NCBI RefSeq assembly: GCF_025950085.1 | Contig: NZ_JAPDDS010000007.1 | Span: 186,001-250,000, forward strand | Length of the DNA: 64,000 nt | Direction: 5' to 3' | From: Luteolibacter flavescens | GTDB lineage: Bacteria; Verrucomicrobiota; Verrucomicrobiia; Verrucomicrobiales; Akkermansiaceae | In this document: positions 44,063-52,455 of the stretch, in pieces | Position numbering within the stretch: position 1 is the stretch's first letter | How the letters are laid out: each line of letters begins with the position of its first letter | Notes under the pieces: generated by a model | What the model was told of the DNA's origin: nothing | Seen by the model: only the letters and a program-made list of their open reading frames with translations | The model's database searches: none | Position numbers and translations under genes: made by a program

Positions 44063-44689
44063 ATGTCTCATTTAGAAACCCGAAATCTCGCCATCTCGCC
44101 GTGGCGACTCTTCGCCGGTGGCCTGCTGTTCCTCGGTGCAACGCCCATGGCCGCCTCCGCTGCGATCACGCCGTCCAGCAGCGTCTCGCTGGAGTGGTCG
44201 CCAAATCCCGAGCCGGACGTGGTGGGCTACAAGGTCCACTTCGGCACCGACAGCGGCAGCTATTCCGCGGTCATCGATGTGAAGGGTGCCACCCGCGTGG
44301 AACTCCCGCCTGTCAGCCTGGGCACGCCCTATTTCCTCGCGGTGAGCGCCTACAATGCCGCAGGAGATGAAGGCCCGCTCTCAGCAGAGCTGACCGTGAA
44401 AGCGGAAGTGCCGCTACCCGTCGCCGATACCTCGGTGAGCGTGGGATCGCCCGGACAGGCCGAACTTCAATGGCGTTATCCGAGAGCCGACAATGCGCCA
44501 GCAGCGGAGAAATTCACCATCTACACCAGCGAAGATCTTCGCACTTGGTCAGCTACCGGCGATGTTCTGGCGAGCGAGCCAGCACGGATGGATGCCGATT
44601 GGCTATATTTCGAGTTTCCACACGCGGTGGATAGACCGCGGATGTTCTTCAAGGTCGGCTCCTCGAATGCCTTCGGCGAGCAACGATAG
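44063..44689 (+). CDS. Secreted fibronectin type III-domain protein
   Basis: A 208-residue protein. A signal peptide (LFAGGLLFLGATPMAASA) is followed by one FN3 domain at about 38-115: VSLEWSPNPEPDVVGYKVHF, GTPYFLAVSAYNAAGDEGPL. A second, less typical beta domain (VSVGSPGQAELQWRYPRADN and KFTIYTSEDLRTWSATG) resembles the repeat found in many secreted Verrucomicrobia proteins. No sorting signal or enzyme domain. Probably periplasmic or extracellular, role unknown. Confidence 0.78.
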   Translation: MSHLETRNLAISPWRLFAGGLLFLGATPMAASAAITPSSSVSLEWSPNPEPDVVGYKVHFGTDSGSYSAVIDVKGATRVELPPVSLGTPYFLAVSAYNAAGDEGPLSAELTVKAEVPLPVADTSVSVGSPGQAELQWRYPRADNAPAAEKFTIYTSEDLRTWSATGDVLASEPARMDADWLYFEFPHAVDRPRMFFKVGSSNAFGEQR

Positions 44690-44764
44690 CGTCGCCCGAT
44701 TGAGAATGAAAGAGACCTCCGCTGTTCGCGCTGATGCGGTCAGCGGGGGGCACACGATCATCAG

Positions 44765-45232
44765 TCATCCAGCGATGGTTGCGAATTCCTGCTGCGTTTC
44801 TTCCGGCATCTTGCTGCAAGGGAAGTTGTCGGTCATCTTCGCGAGCATCACGTCGATGCGCGAGGCATGGCGATGCCGCTCGAGCCGGTGGGCCAGTTCC
44901 CGGGCGACACGATACCCATTGATAAGCTGGTGGTGCATCCGCGCACAGATTTCCAGAGCAAGTGCCCGCTTCTCGGTGAGTCCGCGAGCGATGGCGACTT
45001 GCGCGATCTCCTTCCCTCCGACGCTCGCCGTGCAGCGGGGGTGGGGGAGTGTCGTGAGAAGCGACCGCAAGCTGTCGCACCTCTGGAGCGAGTCGCTCTC
45101 GATGCCGCACAGGTAGCCACCCAGCGAAGGAACCGAAAGGACGAGCTGGCCGGAAAGGGCCTGGAACCGGAGTTCGGTTTCATGCAGGGCGGCGAGTTGG
45201 CTCCGGTAGTGCGTGAGAAGCGGGTGTTTCAT
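44765..45232 (-). CDS. Hypothetical helical protein
   Basis: About 155 residues from ATG 45232. Mostly helical with many His and Arg (ALALEICARMHHQLINGYRV and ARELAHRLERHRHASRIDVM). It has five Cys spread through the chain and no signal peptide or transmembrane helix. The coding frame is well bounded on both sides by plus-strand genes and shows normal third-position GC, so it is likely real. No family recognised. Confidence 0.55.
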   Translation of the reverse strand: MKHPLLTHYRSQLAALHETELRFQALSGQLVLSVPSLGGYLCGIESDSLQRCDSLRSLLTTLPHPRCTASVGGKEIAQVAIARGLTEKRALALEICARMHHQLINGYRVARELAHRLERHRHASRIDVMLAKMTDNFPCSKMPEETQQEFATIAG

Positions 45233-45461
45233 GGTCGGAGAAAACGCCAGCATTCCGCAGCTCCCATGCCGGTCGGCGAGTGGGCTGTAATCCTTATGGA
45301 TTCAGGACTTTTTCGCCAATCAGGGGTGACCCTTCATCCTTGCAGCTCCATGAATTGCACGGATCGCATTGCAGGAGGCAATGCGGCATGCGGATGACGT
45401 GAAAGGGGGACTTGAAACTCGTTTGACCAGACCGATGATTGTCCCGTAAAACTACCTCCCC

Positions 45462-46118
45462 ATGCCCAAGATTTTCGTGGTTGATGACCACCCCATGCTG
45501 CGCGGCGGACTGCGACACTCGATCGGTGCGGAGCCCGAGTGGACCTTTTGCGGCGAAGCGGCAAACGCGGCCGAGGCGTTGACTCTGATCCCACAGGTGA
45601 TGCCTGACCTGGTGATCATGGACATCACCCTGCCCGATAAGAGCGGGCTCGAGCTTATCAAGGATCTACAGGCGCTCTGCCCGTCCATTCCGGTGCTGGT
45701 TTTCTCGATGCATGACGAACTGCTCTATGCGGAGCGGGTGATCCGCGCGGGCGGTCGCGGCTACCTGATGAAGGGGTCTTCCACCGAGCAATTTCTGAAG
45801 GCGATGATGGATGTCCTGCGCGGCTCGCTCTACCTCAGCGAACGCGTGGCAGGTCAGATCCTGAATCGTCTGGGCCGGGGGAACACGCGCTCCGGGCTCT
45901 CCAGCCTCACCGACAGGGAATTGGAAGTTTTCGAAATGATCGGCCGCGGCGTGCCGACTCCACAGATCGGCGAGACGCTGCATATCAGCCCGCGCACCGT
46001 GGACGCGCATCGAACGAACATCCGCCTGAAGCTCGGACTGGCCGACGCTCCGGCGGTGATGCGTGAAGCGGTCGTGTGGGTGGAGATGGGCGGCACTGCG
46101 AAGAATGTGATCCCGTGA
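45462..46118 (+). CDS. NarL/FixJ-family response regulator (orphan)
   Basis: A 218-residue regulator: receiver with VVDDHPMLRGGLRHSIG, phospho-acceptor Asp in IMDITLPDKSGLELI and Lys in GRGYLMKGSSTEQ, then the LuxR-type DNA-binding domain LTDRELEVFEMIGRGVPTPQ followed by ISPRTVDAHRTNIRLKL. It is related to the regulator at 43302 but has no adjacent kinase. It could be driven by the NarX-like kinase 2 kb upstream or the hybrid kinase downstream. Confidence 0.91.
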   Translation: MPKIFVVDDHPMLRGGLRHSIGAEPEWTFCGEAANAAEALTLIPQVMPDLVIMDITLPDKSGLELIKDLQALCPSIPVLVFSMHDELLYAERVIRAGGRGYLMKGSSTEQFLKAMMDVLRGSLYLSERVAGQILNRLGRGNTRSGLSSLTDRELEVFEMIGRGVPTPQIGETLHISPRTVDAHRTNIRLKLGLADAPAVMREAVVWVEMGGTAKNVIP

Positions 46119-46244
46119 TGAAGCCGCCTCCGCCGCAGTAGCACATTGCAAGACCTGCGTCGGCCTTTTGCATTGGAGTCTCCTATTTCAAGGAGCTGAA
46201 GTTTCGCGGCTGCGAGCGGTACATCATCCGCTGGAAAGGTCTTC

Positions 46245-46718
46245 ATGAAGGAGGACCACCAACTAGAGGCCAAGTCGCTCTCGGATGATCCCGAGGGCAA
46301 GGAGTTCGGAACGACCTTCGGCGCAGCGCATGGTGCGATTGCCGGCGGCGTCATCGGTTCGCTCGCAGGTCCCGCCGGAACGGTCGCCGGAGCGGTGATC
46401 GGCGCAGGAGCCGGTGCCGCGATAGGATTTGTCGCCGGAGCGGGTGCCAAGAGCGAGGAGATATACTGGAAGGAAAACCTCGAGCGAGAGCCGTTCTTTG
46501 ACCGCGGCTACAGCTACGATGACTTCGCTGCAGCATTGCGAATCGGCGAGGAGGGCTTCCGAGATTCCGGTGGCACCAGCTTTGAAGAAAACGAGACGAA
46601 GCTGCGAGAACAGTGGGAACAGGGAAAGGGCAACTCAGCCTTGGAGTGGAGTCAGGCAAAACAGGCGGCACGCGCCGCATGGGAGCGGCTTGAGAAGTCC
46701 GAGTCGCCGACTTCTTGA
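46245..46718 (+). CDS. Glycine-zipper hypothetical protein
   Basis: A 157-residue protein with a Gly/Ala-rich hydrophobic stretch (AIAGGVIGSLAGPAGTVAG followed by AGAGAAIGFVAGAGAK, residues ~32-66), of the glycine-zipper type that inserts in membranes. The C-terminal part is acidic and helical (YSYDDFAAALRIGEEGFRDS). Similar small proteins are found near stress genes in many soil bacteria. A ribosome site GGAAAGG precedes ATG 46245. No enzymatic role is suggested. Confidence 0.68.
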   Translation: MKEDHQLEAKSLSDDPEGKEFGTTFGAAHGAIAGGVIGSLAGPAGTVAGAVIGAGAGAAIGFVAGAGAKSEEIYWKENLEREPFFDRGYSYDDFAAALRIGEEGFRDSGGTSFEENETKLREQWEQGKGNSALEWSQAKQAARAAWERLEKSESPTS

Positions 46719-47256
46719 ATGGAACTTTGTGGTGGACGTTTGGGCGACTGCGCGCCGGGAAACGTGATCCTGATGGAAGGGCAGTAAGCTTTGATCACGG
46801 ATTCAGCGCTTCCCGACGTGCTCTGCAATGGGTGCGTCAGGAGTCTGACCGGATGACTATGAGAATGGGTTCTCGTCATCGGCTGGAACCGTCTGAATCG
46901 ATACATGGGATGTATTTATGATAGATTGCAAATCGTGGGTTCAGGAGGTGCAGCTTGCGAAGATTTGAGGCATTTGGATGGGGATTTGTAACCTGATTGG
47001 GCACCTCAATTTTTTCAGGTTTGTCGCCTTATTGCGCATTCAAGGCCCTGGATATAGGATGTTCTTCTTGGGAGGGCATTGGCTGCAATTATCAGGTAAC
47101 AAGCATGATGCGTGATTCTTCCGCCACTTGTTCGCTATGCTTTCGGTCGATGTGACCAATTGTCATGATCGCTTTGGATCCGAACGAATCAAGTGGTTCT
47201 TCACTGCGGAGGCTATCTGCCCGCCAAATGCTGAGATGGGATCAAGGAGGTATCTT
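46719..47256. other. Long intergenic region upstream of fasciclin gene
   Basis: About 538 bases, AT-richer than the surroundings. Frames within it (for example the extension of the fasciclin frame to 47128) carry no recognisable sequence. I see no clear promoter; TTGCGC near 47034 with an AT-rich TATAGG-like box downstream is only weak. It may hold a leader or a small RNA, without direct evidence. Confidence 0.5.
47244..47250 (+). promoter_or_regulatory. Strong ribosome binding site of fasciclin gene
   Basis: AAGGAGG ends 6 bases before ATG 47257. It is one of the best Shine-Dalgarno matches in the window and decides the start over the longer open frame from 47128. Confidence 0.8.
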
Positions 47257-47775
47257 ATGAAAACTACTGCCAAGACCATCACATCATTCGCCGCGGCCCT
47301 GATCTTCGGGACGGGACTAGCTCAAAACGATCCGGTGCGTCCCGTCGCTCCTAAGGAACAGCCCAAGGATGTTCTAGGCGTGATCGCCGCGAAGCCCGAG
47401 CTTTCCCTCTTTGCCGACGCCATCAAGGCATCGGGTGTGGAAGACTCGTTGCGCAGGAATGGCCGCTTCACCGTGCTTGCGCCCACGAATGATGCTTTCC
47501 GCGCCTTGCCCGAGGGCACGATGACCGAGCTATCCAAACCGGAAAACCGCGCGCTGCTCGCAGGGATCATCCAGTATCACATTCTCCGCGGAGAGATGAA
47601 GACAGGCGACATCTCCACTGAAGACGTTCCGACATTGCAGGGTAGCCGCGTCGTTCTGAAGAAGTCGGACGGCATTGTGTGGGTCGGTCGGGGCGAGGTG
47701 CTCGACGCTGACATCGAAGCCACCAATGGCGTGGTCCACGTGATCAATATGGTGCTGGAGCCAGACACCGAGTGA
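47257..47775 (+). CDS. Secreted fasciclin (FAS1)-domain protein
   Basis: A 172-residue protein with a signal peptide (ITSFAAALIFGTGLAQ) and one FAS1 domain: DVLGVIAAKPELSLFADAIK, GRFTVLAPTNDAFRALPEG, IIQYHILRGEMKTGD and NGVVHVINMVLEP. FAS1 proteins are exported adhesion-like or surface proteins. The start is fixed by a strong ribosome site. The following small secreted protein gene lies 63 bases on. Confidence 0.9.
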   Translation: MKTTAKTITSFAAALIFGTGLAQNDPVRPVAPKEQPKDVLGVIAAKPELSLFADAIKASGVEDSLRRNGRFTVLAPTNDAFRALPEGTMTELSKPENRALLAGIIQYHILRGEMKTGDISTEDVPTLQGSRVVLKKSDGIVWVGRGEVLDADIEATNGVVHVINMVLEPDTE

Positions 47776-47838
47776 CCTGCGGGCCAAAAGCGGCCCGCAT
47801 CCTGTTGGAGACATTCAAAGCTTCCATCTTCCAGACCC

Positions 47839-48168
47839 ATGAAATCGAATTCATTGTTCATTGCATCAGCCCTGACCCTCGGCGGCTTTGCCCTGATGGG
47901 ACTGCAAGGGCAAACTCCTGTGAGCCCCGGCACATCGGTTGCCAATGGAGACAACCCACTCGGAAAGAAGTGTGTCGTTTCCGTCGACGCGCGAGCTATC
48001 CGTGAAGGTCGTTCCGGCACAGAAATGACATCGTCCGGCTTTGAGGCGGACGGTACGGTGAAGGGAGAACTCATCCGGCTTTCCAGCGAATGGTGTGTCT
48101 TGAAGAACGGAACAGTGGAAAACTGGATTCCCACCGAGAAGGTTTTGATGATCAAGGTGTCGGAGTGA
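47839..48168 (+). CDS. Small secreted hypothetical protein
   Basis: A 109-residue protein with a signal peptide (LFIASALTLGGFALMGLQG) and a short beta-rich mature part (LGKKCVVSVDARAIREGRSG; GELIRLSSEWCVLKNGTVEN) with two Cys that could form a disulphide. No family recognised. It probably shares a transcript with the fasciclin gene. Confidence 0.65.
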   Translation: MKSNSLFIASALTLGGFALMGLQGQTPVSPGTSVANGDNPLGKKCVVSVDARAIREGRSGTEMTSSGFEADGTVKGELIRLSSEWCVLKNGTVENWIPTEKVLMIKVSE

Positions 48169-48295
48169 CGTGGCAAATTGCCCGTCATATCGGGCCAGCC
48201 AAAGCAAATTGCACCGGCGACAAGGTTTGCTTGAATTTTCCCGGATAAAAGCGATTCACTCCCCGGTGATTTTCGAGGCTGAGGCCCGTGATACG

Positions 48296-48712
48296 ATGAC
48301 CGTCCCCACCGACCACCTGCCGATCAGCTTGCCTAAAGGAAATCTTCGGATCCTTGTGGCGGACGATGGCAAGAATGCTGCCGACATTCTGGCGATGTTT
48401 TTCGAGATGGAGGGACACACCGTGCAGGTGGTTTATGACGGGCGGATGGCAGTCGAGGTCACGCCGTCGTTCCAGCCGCAGCTTATCGTCATGGACATCG
48501 GCATGCCGGAGATGGATGGCTTGGAAGCCTCACGCCGCATCCGTGAGCAACCGGATGGGAAGGAGATCGTCATCATCGCCCTCAGCGGCCATGATCTGGA
48601 GCAGGACAAGCGCTCCTGCGCCGAGGCGGGGATTGATCACCACATGGCCAAGCCGGTTCGACCGGATGACCTGCGTGCCGTGATCCGTGGCTATCAGCAA
48701 GGACAGGCTTAG
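48296..48712 (+). CDS. Stand-alone receiver-domain response regulator
   Basis: A 138-residue single-domain regulator. LRILVADDGKNAADILAMFF, the phospho-acceptor Asp in LIVMDIGMPEMDGLEASRRI, the Ser/Thr position in IIALSGHDLEQD and Lys in HMAKPVRPDDLRAVI are present, with no output domain. It is similar to the terminal receiver of the convergent hybrid kinase (shared DHHxxKP near the Lys). Start ATG 48296; the longer frame upstream lacks receiver sequence. Confidence 0.88.
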   Translation: MTVPTDHLPISLPKGNLRILVADDGKNAADILAMFFEMEGHTVQVVYDGRMAVEVTPSFQPQLIVMDIGMPEMDGLEASRRIREQPDGKEIVIIALSGHDLEQDKRSCAEAGIDHHMAKPVRPDDLRAVIRGYQQGQA

Positions 48713-48730
48713 AGGCCCGATCATTCTTCC

Positions 48731-51700
48731 TCACGACGCCGAGCCGAGCAGGCTGCGCAAAGTATCCAGATCGGTCGGCTTCACGATATGATGGTCAAAT
48801 CCGGCGGCCTTGGTTCGCTCTCGATCGCTGTCTTGTCCCCAACCGGTGACGGCCACGAGATGGACCGACTTGCTCCAAGGCTCGGCGCGCATCCTCCGGG
48901 CGGCCTCCCAGCCATCCATCACCGGCATGCCCAAGTCCATGAGCACCACGTCGGGCAGGAAGCTCGGTGCTAGGTCCAGCGCGGCTAGGCCATTCTCGGC
49001 GGTTGCCACCTTGTGGCCGATCAGCTTCACCGCCATCGCGAGGGTTGTGGCTGCATCCGCATTGTCATCCACAATCAATACCCTCTTGGCCGTTCCGGCC
49101 GTGCCACTGTTCTTGTCCATCGATTCTTCTTCATTAGACCATTCCGTCACGGGCGCTGCCGGCAGGATGGGGAGCAGCAGTTGGAATGCGCTGCCCTCAC
49201 CGGGGCCGGCGCTCTCCGCCCGCACGCTGCCTCCGTGCATCCGGGTGAGTGATCTCACCAAGGTGAGCCCTATTCCCAGGCCACCGTCGTCCATCGGTGC
49301 CGGATTGACCTGAGCAAACATATCGAAAATCCGCTCCAGCATGTGGGCCGGGATGCCCTTGCCGGTATCCTTCACCCGCACGGCGAGGGTTTCTCCGTCG
49401 ATGACCTCCGCCTCCACCCGGATGGTGCCGCCTCGCGGAGTGTACTTCGCGGCGTTGTTCAGGAGATTCGAGATCACCTGTGCCAGACGATGCGGATCGG
49501 CGTGCAAGTGGATGTCGTGATCCGGAATGGAAATCTCCAGCCGGTGTCCAGCCTCGTCGATGCCAGGTCGCGAGGCCTCGGTGGCGCTATCGAGGATCTC
49601 GTGGAAACGGCAGCGGCTGAGCCGCAGGTTCATCTTGCCGAGGGTGATGCGCGACACGTCGATCAAGTCGTTCACGAGCGTGACGAGTTGGTCCATCTGG
49701 CGCTCCATCGCCGATCTGACGACATCGAGTTCCTGGGGAATCCCCTCGGTCATCTTGATCACGCCCAGTCCCGCACGGATCGGCGCCAAGGGATTCCGCA
49801 GCTCGTGGGCGAGGGTGGCCAGAAACTCATCCTTCCTCCGGTCTGTGGCCCGCAGGTCCTCCAGCAATCGCCAGCGCACATACGCTCCGGTGAAGTAATG
49901 CGAGATCGTTTCGAGGAACTCGATCTCATCCGCGTCGAATTGCGTGCGCCTGCGGCTGGCGAAGGAAAGCGTCCCTAACAGCTCGCCGCCAGCCATCAGC
50001 GGATTGCAGGCATATACCGAGACACCGTACCCCCTCACCAGGGAGGAGATGTCATCGTCCGACTGCTGGATGCAGGTCACCACCATCGGCTCCCGATTCA
50101 GTGCGACCGTCCCGCAGATGGCCTGCCCATATTGGAGTTTGCCCAGCGATGCCCGCTGCTCGTCCGTGATGCCGGAGCAGGAGAAGAGCGATAGGCCGTC
50201 GCCATCCGGATCCACCATGAAGCTGAAAAAGGCATCGAGATCGAGATGCGGGCGGATCTTGTCAAAGAGCTGCTGGAGCATCACGTCCGGCCGCTCGTTG
50301 CTCAGGATGATCCCGGCCGCCTCCCACAGCAGGCGGAGGCGTGCCGCCTGGCGCTGCAGGAGGAGATCCGCCTGACGGCTCTCGGTGACATCGGTGCAGC
50401 TCCCGATGAAGCCGGTGACCGTGCCTTTCGTGTCTGTCAGCGGCGTTGCGCATCCCAGCGTCCACACCTCGGTGCCGTCCGCGTGGAGAAAGCGGAATTC
50501 GCAGGTGGAAGGCGCCTCTCCCACCATCGAGCCGTGCCAGTCTTTCAACGCCCGCTCCCGGTCTTCCGGGTGAAGGGCGGAAGTCCAGCCGCTGCCCAGC
50601 GCCTGATCCGCGGTAAGTCCGGCCATCGCGCACCAACTGCGGTTGACGAAAAGCACTTGGCCCTCCACGGAGGAAAGGAAGATGCCGACGGGTGCATTTT
50701 CCGCGAGGATACGGAAGCGCTCCTCGCTTTCACGGAGCTTCGTCGCCATCTCGGCACGCTCAGTGATCTCCAGGGAAATGCCGCCCACCTGGGTCATGTT
50801 CCCGTTTTCATCGGGGAGGGGGAATTTCGAACTAAGGAAGCGCCAGTGTCCCACCTGCTCTTCCGTGAGGATGGACTTGCCGTACTGGATGACTTCGAGA
50901 TCGATCCTGCGGATCCTCTCGGCGATGTCCGGTGGCAAAAGCTGCTGATCGGTCAAGCCCACGACCTCGCCCGTGCTACCCAGATAGTGGCATGCCACCG
51001 GATTTGCCTGGGTGTAGCGGCCCGCAGAATCCTTCACATACGTTGCTACCGGAGAATGGAGCGCGAGCGCTTCCAGGCGCTTCTGGCTGTATCTCAGGCC
51101 GTGCTCCAGCCTCGTCAGCTCGGTGATGTCGGTGAAGTAAAAGTTCGTATGCATTCCCGGAGACACCGGCACCACCTTGATGATGTAGGTCTTGCCTCCG
51201 ATGGTTTGCTCGAAGTCCGTGGCCACTCCGAGCATCGCCGCCTCTGCCGCCAGCTTCACCAGCGGGGTCGGTGCAGGCTGCCCCGGTTGCACATTCCACT
51301 CCCGCAGGCATTTGATCGCCGCAGGATTGGCGAATCCGAGCCACGTGCCGCCATCAAGGCGGATGACCGGAGAAGGATTCTCAAGGGGAAGTCGGCTCAG
51401 GGTTGACTCTGTATCACCCGCATCCGCCACCATGATCCTGACCGAGACGCCGGCTGCCTGGCCGGTGGCATTGCACAGCAATTCCGCTCGGACCGATGCC
51501 CGGATCCGCTTGCCCGATGGGGCTTCTAACAAAACATCCTCCCGTGGAATCACCCCAACGCCACGCCATGCCCGCAGTGGCGGCAGATCCTCGTCCGGAA
51601 TCGGGCTGCCGTCTTCCCTTAGGAAACGGATGGGTCCGCACCACGGCACGCTGCCCGGAAGTCCTTCCCACAGGAGGTGCGCAGCCTGATTGTAGGACAA

Positions 51701-51760
51701 GATCTCTCCCGCGGGTCCGCAGAAGTAGATGGCTACGCTGGCTTCACTCGGGTGGTGCAT
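48731..51760 (-). CDS. Hybrid sensor histidine kinase with PAS, GAF and receiver domains
   Basis: About 1009 residues from ATG 51760. There is no transmembrane segment, so it is a cytosolic sensor. Four PAS-like domains in the N-terminal half (YFCGPAGEILSYNQAAHLLW; ALALHSPVATYVKDSAGRYT; ILAENAPVGIFLSSVEGQVL) are followed by a GAF domain (DAFFSFMVDPDGDGLSLFSC). HisKA has the phosphorylated His in LATLAHELRNPLAPIRAG, and HATPase_c has VISNLLNNAAKYTPRGG and DDGGLGIGLTLV. The C-terminal receiver is VLIVDDNADAATTLAM with Asp in LMDLGMPVMDG. It converges on the stand-alone receiver gene. Confidence 0.9.
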   Translation of the reverse strand: MHHPSEASVAIYFCGPAGEILSYNQAAHLLWEGLPGSVPWCGPIRFLREDGSPIPDEDLPPLRAWRGVGVIPREDVLLEAPSGKRIRASVRAELLCNATGQAAGVSVRIMVADAGDTESTLSRLPLENPSPVIRLDGGTWLGFANPAAIKCLREWNVQPGQPAPTPLVKLAAEAAMLGVATDFEQTIGGKTYIIKVVPVSPGMHTNFYFTDITELTRLEHGLRYSQKRLEALALHSPVATYVKDSAGRYTQANPVACHYLGSTGEVVGLTDQQLLPPDIAERIRRIDLEVIQYGKSILTEEQVGHWRFLSSKFPLPDENGNMTQVGGISLEITERAEMATKLRESEERFRILAENAPVGIFLSSVEGQVLFVNRSWCAMAGLTADQALGSGWTSALHPEDRERALKDWHGSMVGEAPSTCEFRFLHADGTEVWTLGCATPLTDTKGTVTGFIGSCTDVTESRQADLLLQRQAARLRLLWEAAGIILSNERPDVMLQQLFDKIRPHLDLDAFFSFMVDPDGDGLSLFSCSGITDEQRASLGKLQYGQAICGTVALNREPMVVTCIQQSDDDISSLVRGYGVSVYACNPLMAGGELLGTLSFASRRRTQFDADEIEFLETISHYFTGAYVRWRLLEDLRATDRRKDEFLATLAHELRNPLAPIRAGLGVIKMTEGIPQELDVVRSAMERQMDQLVTLVNDLIDVSRITLGKMNLRLSRCRFHEILDSATEASRPGIDEAGHRLEISIPDHDIHLHADPHRLAQVISNLLNNAAKYTPRGGTIRVEAEVIDGETLAVRVKDTGKGIPAHMLERIFDMFAQVNPAPMDDGGLGIGLTLVRSLTRMHGGSVRAESAGPGEGSAFQLLLPILPAAPVTEWSNEEESMDKNSGTAGTAKRVLIVDDNADAATTLAMAVKLIGHKVATAENGLAALDLAPSFLPDVVLMDLGMPVMDGWEAARRMRAEPWSKSVHLVAVTGWGQDSDRERTKAAGFDHHIVKPTDLDTLRSLLGSAS

Positions 51761-51871
51761 GGAGAGGGTGACCCATCCCCGCGCGAAAGTGGTGGCTGCC
51801 ACGCCGCGCGGGTTCCGGCATGTTATAGCCAGCAAGCGCCGCGGTGTCCAAGCAGGACTTCGCTTGATAGC

Positions 51872-52165
51872 CTACAATTCCGAAAGAGGGGGCTCCCCCT
51901 TCCGCCAGTCCTCCGCCGCGTGCGGCAGGGGCATTGCCTCCTCCTGCAGGGCCGAGGGCACATGACGAGACGGCAGGGCCATCGCCTGACTCCACTGGAG
52001 GCGCACACAGGAATCCGGTGCGTGAGTCGAATCTGAAGCCGGCGTCGTCGGACACACGGCCACGCCACCTTTCAACACCCATCCCTCCCCGAGGAGCTGA
52101 TTCACCCGGTCCTCGAATTTCCCGAGGTCGTCGGAGGTGACGACAGTGTATTGCTCGAAGACCAT
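51872..52165 (-). CDS. DUF1737-like small protein
   Basis: A 97-residue protein. The N-terminal half, YTVVTSDDLGKFEDRVNQLL followed by GEGWVLKGGVAV, matches the DUF1737 pattern (a short domain of unknown role). The rest is poorly ordered in look. Its start shares bases with the stop of the upstream acidic gene (TAATG), so it is read from the topoisomerase transcript. Confidence 0.7.
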   Translation of the reverse strand: MVFEQYTVVTSDDLGKFEDRVNQLLGEGWVLKGGVAVCPTTPASDSTHAPDSCVRLQWSQAMALPSRHVPSALQEEAMPLPHAAEDWRKGEPPLSEL

Positions 52166-52455
52166 TACTTGTCGTTCTCGGGGCTCGCGTCGCCGTGGAT
52201 GGCGTCCAGCTCCGGCGCTTCATCCTCGTCTTCTTCGGCCTCTACGTAGTCGATGTCGTCCAAGAGCTCCGAGGATTCGGATGATTCAAGCGCGCCTTCC
52301 TCGTAGGAGTCTGCCACGATGTCGCGGACCTCGTTCTCGGCGGTTTCAAGGCCTTGTTCGACCATCGACTCATTAGCGTCCTCGTCCACGTAGGGCGGGG
52401 CCATCGGACTGCGGGGATCGGGGGATGCCGGCTGGACAGGATCGATCGGTGTCAT
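52165..52455 (-). CDS. Very acidic small protein coupled to topoisomerase IB
   Basis: A 96-residue protein with over a third Asp/Glu, for example MVEQGLETAENEVRDIVADS and YVEAEEDEDEAPELDAIHGD. No Cys, and the N terminus is Pro-rich. It overlaps the topoisomerase stop by 4 bases (ATGA) and the next start by one base. No family is recognised. Such a charge pattern may serve as a DNA-mimic or a chaperone for the basic topoisomerase, but that is inference. Confidence 0.68.
   Translation of the reverse strand: MTPIDPVQPASPDPRSPMAPPYVDEDANESMVEQGLETAENEVRDIVADSYEEGALESSESSELLDDIDYVEAEEDEDEAPELDAIHGDASPENDK

Noticed and set aside
45423-45452. Promoter-like TTGACC-18-TAAAAC before the orphan regulator
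   Set aside because: It would leave almost no leader before ATG 45462, so it is not called.
47128-47256. Longer fasciclin start
   Set aside because: The extra residues are not signal-like and the strong ribosome site fits ATG 47257.
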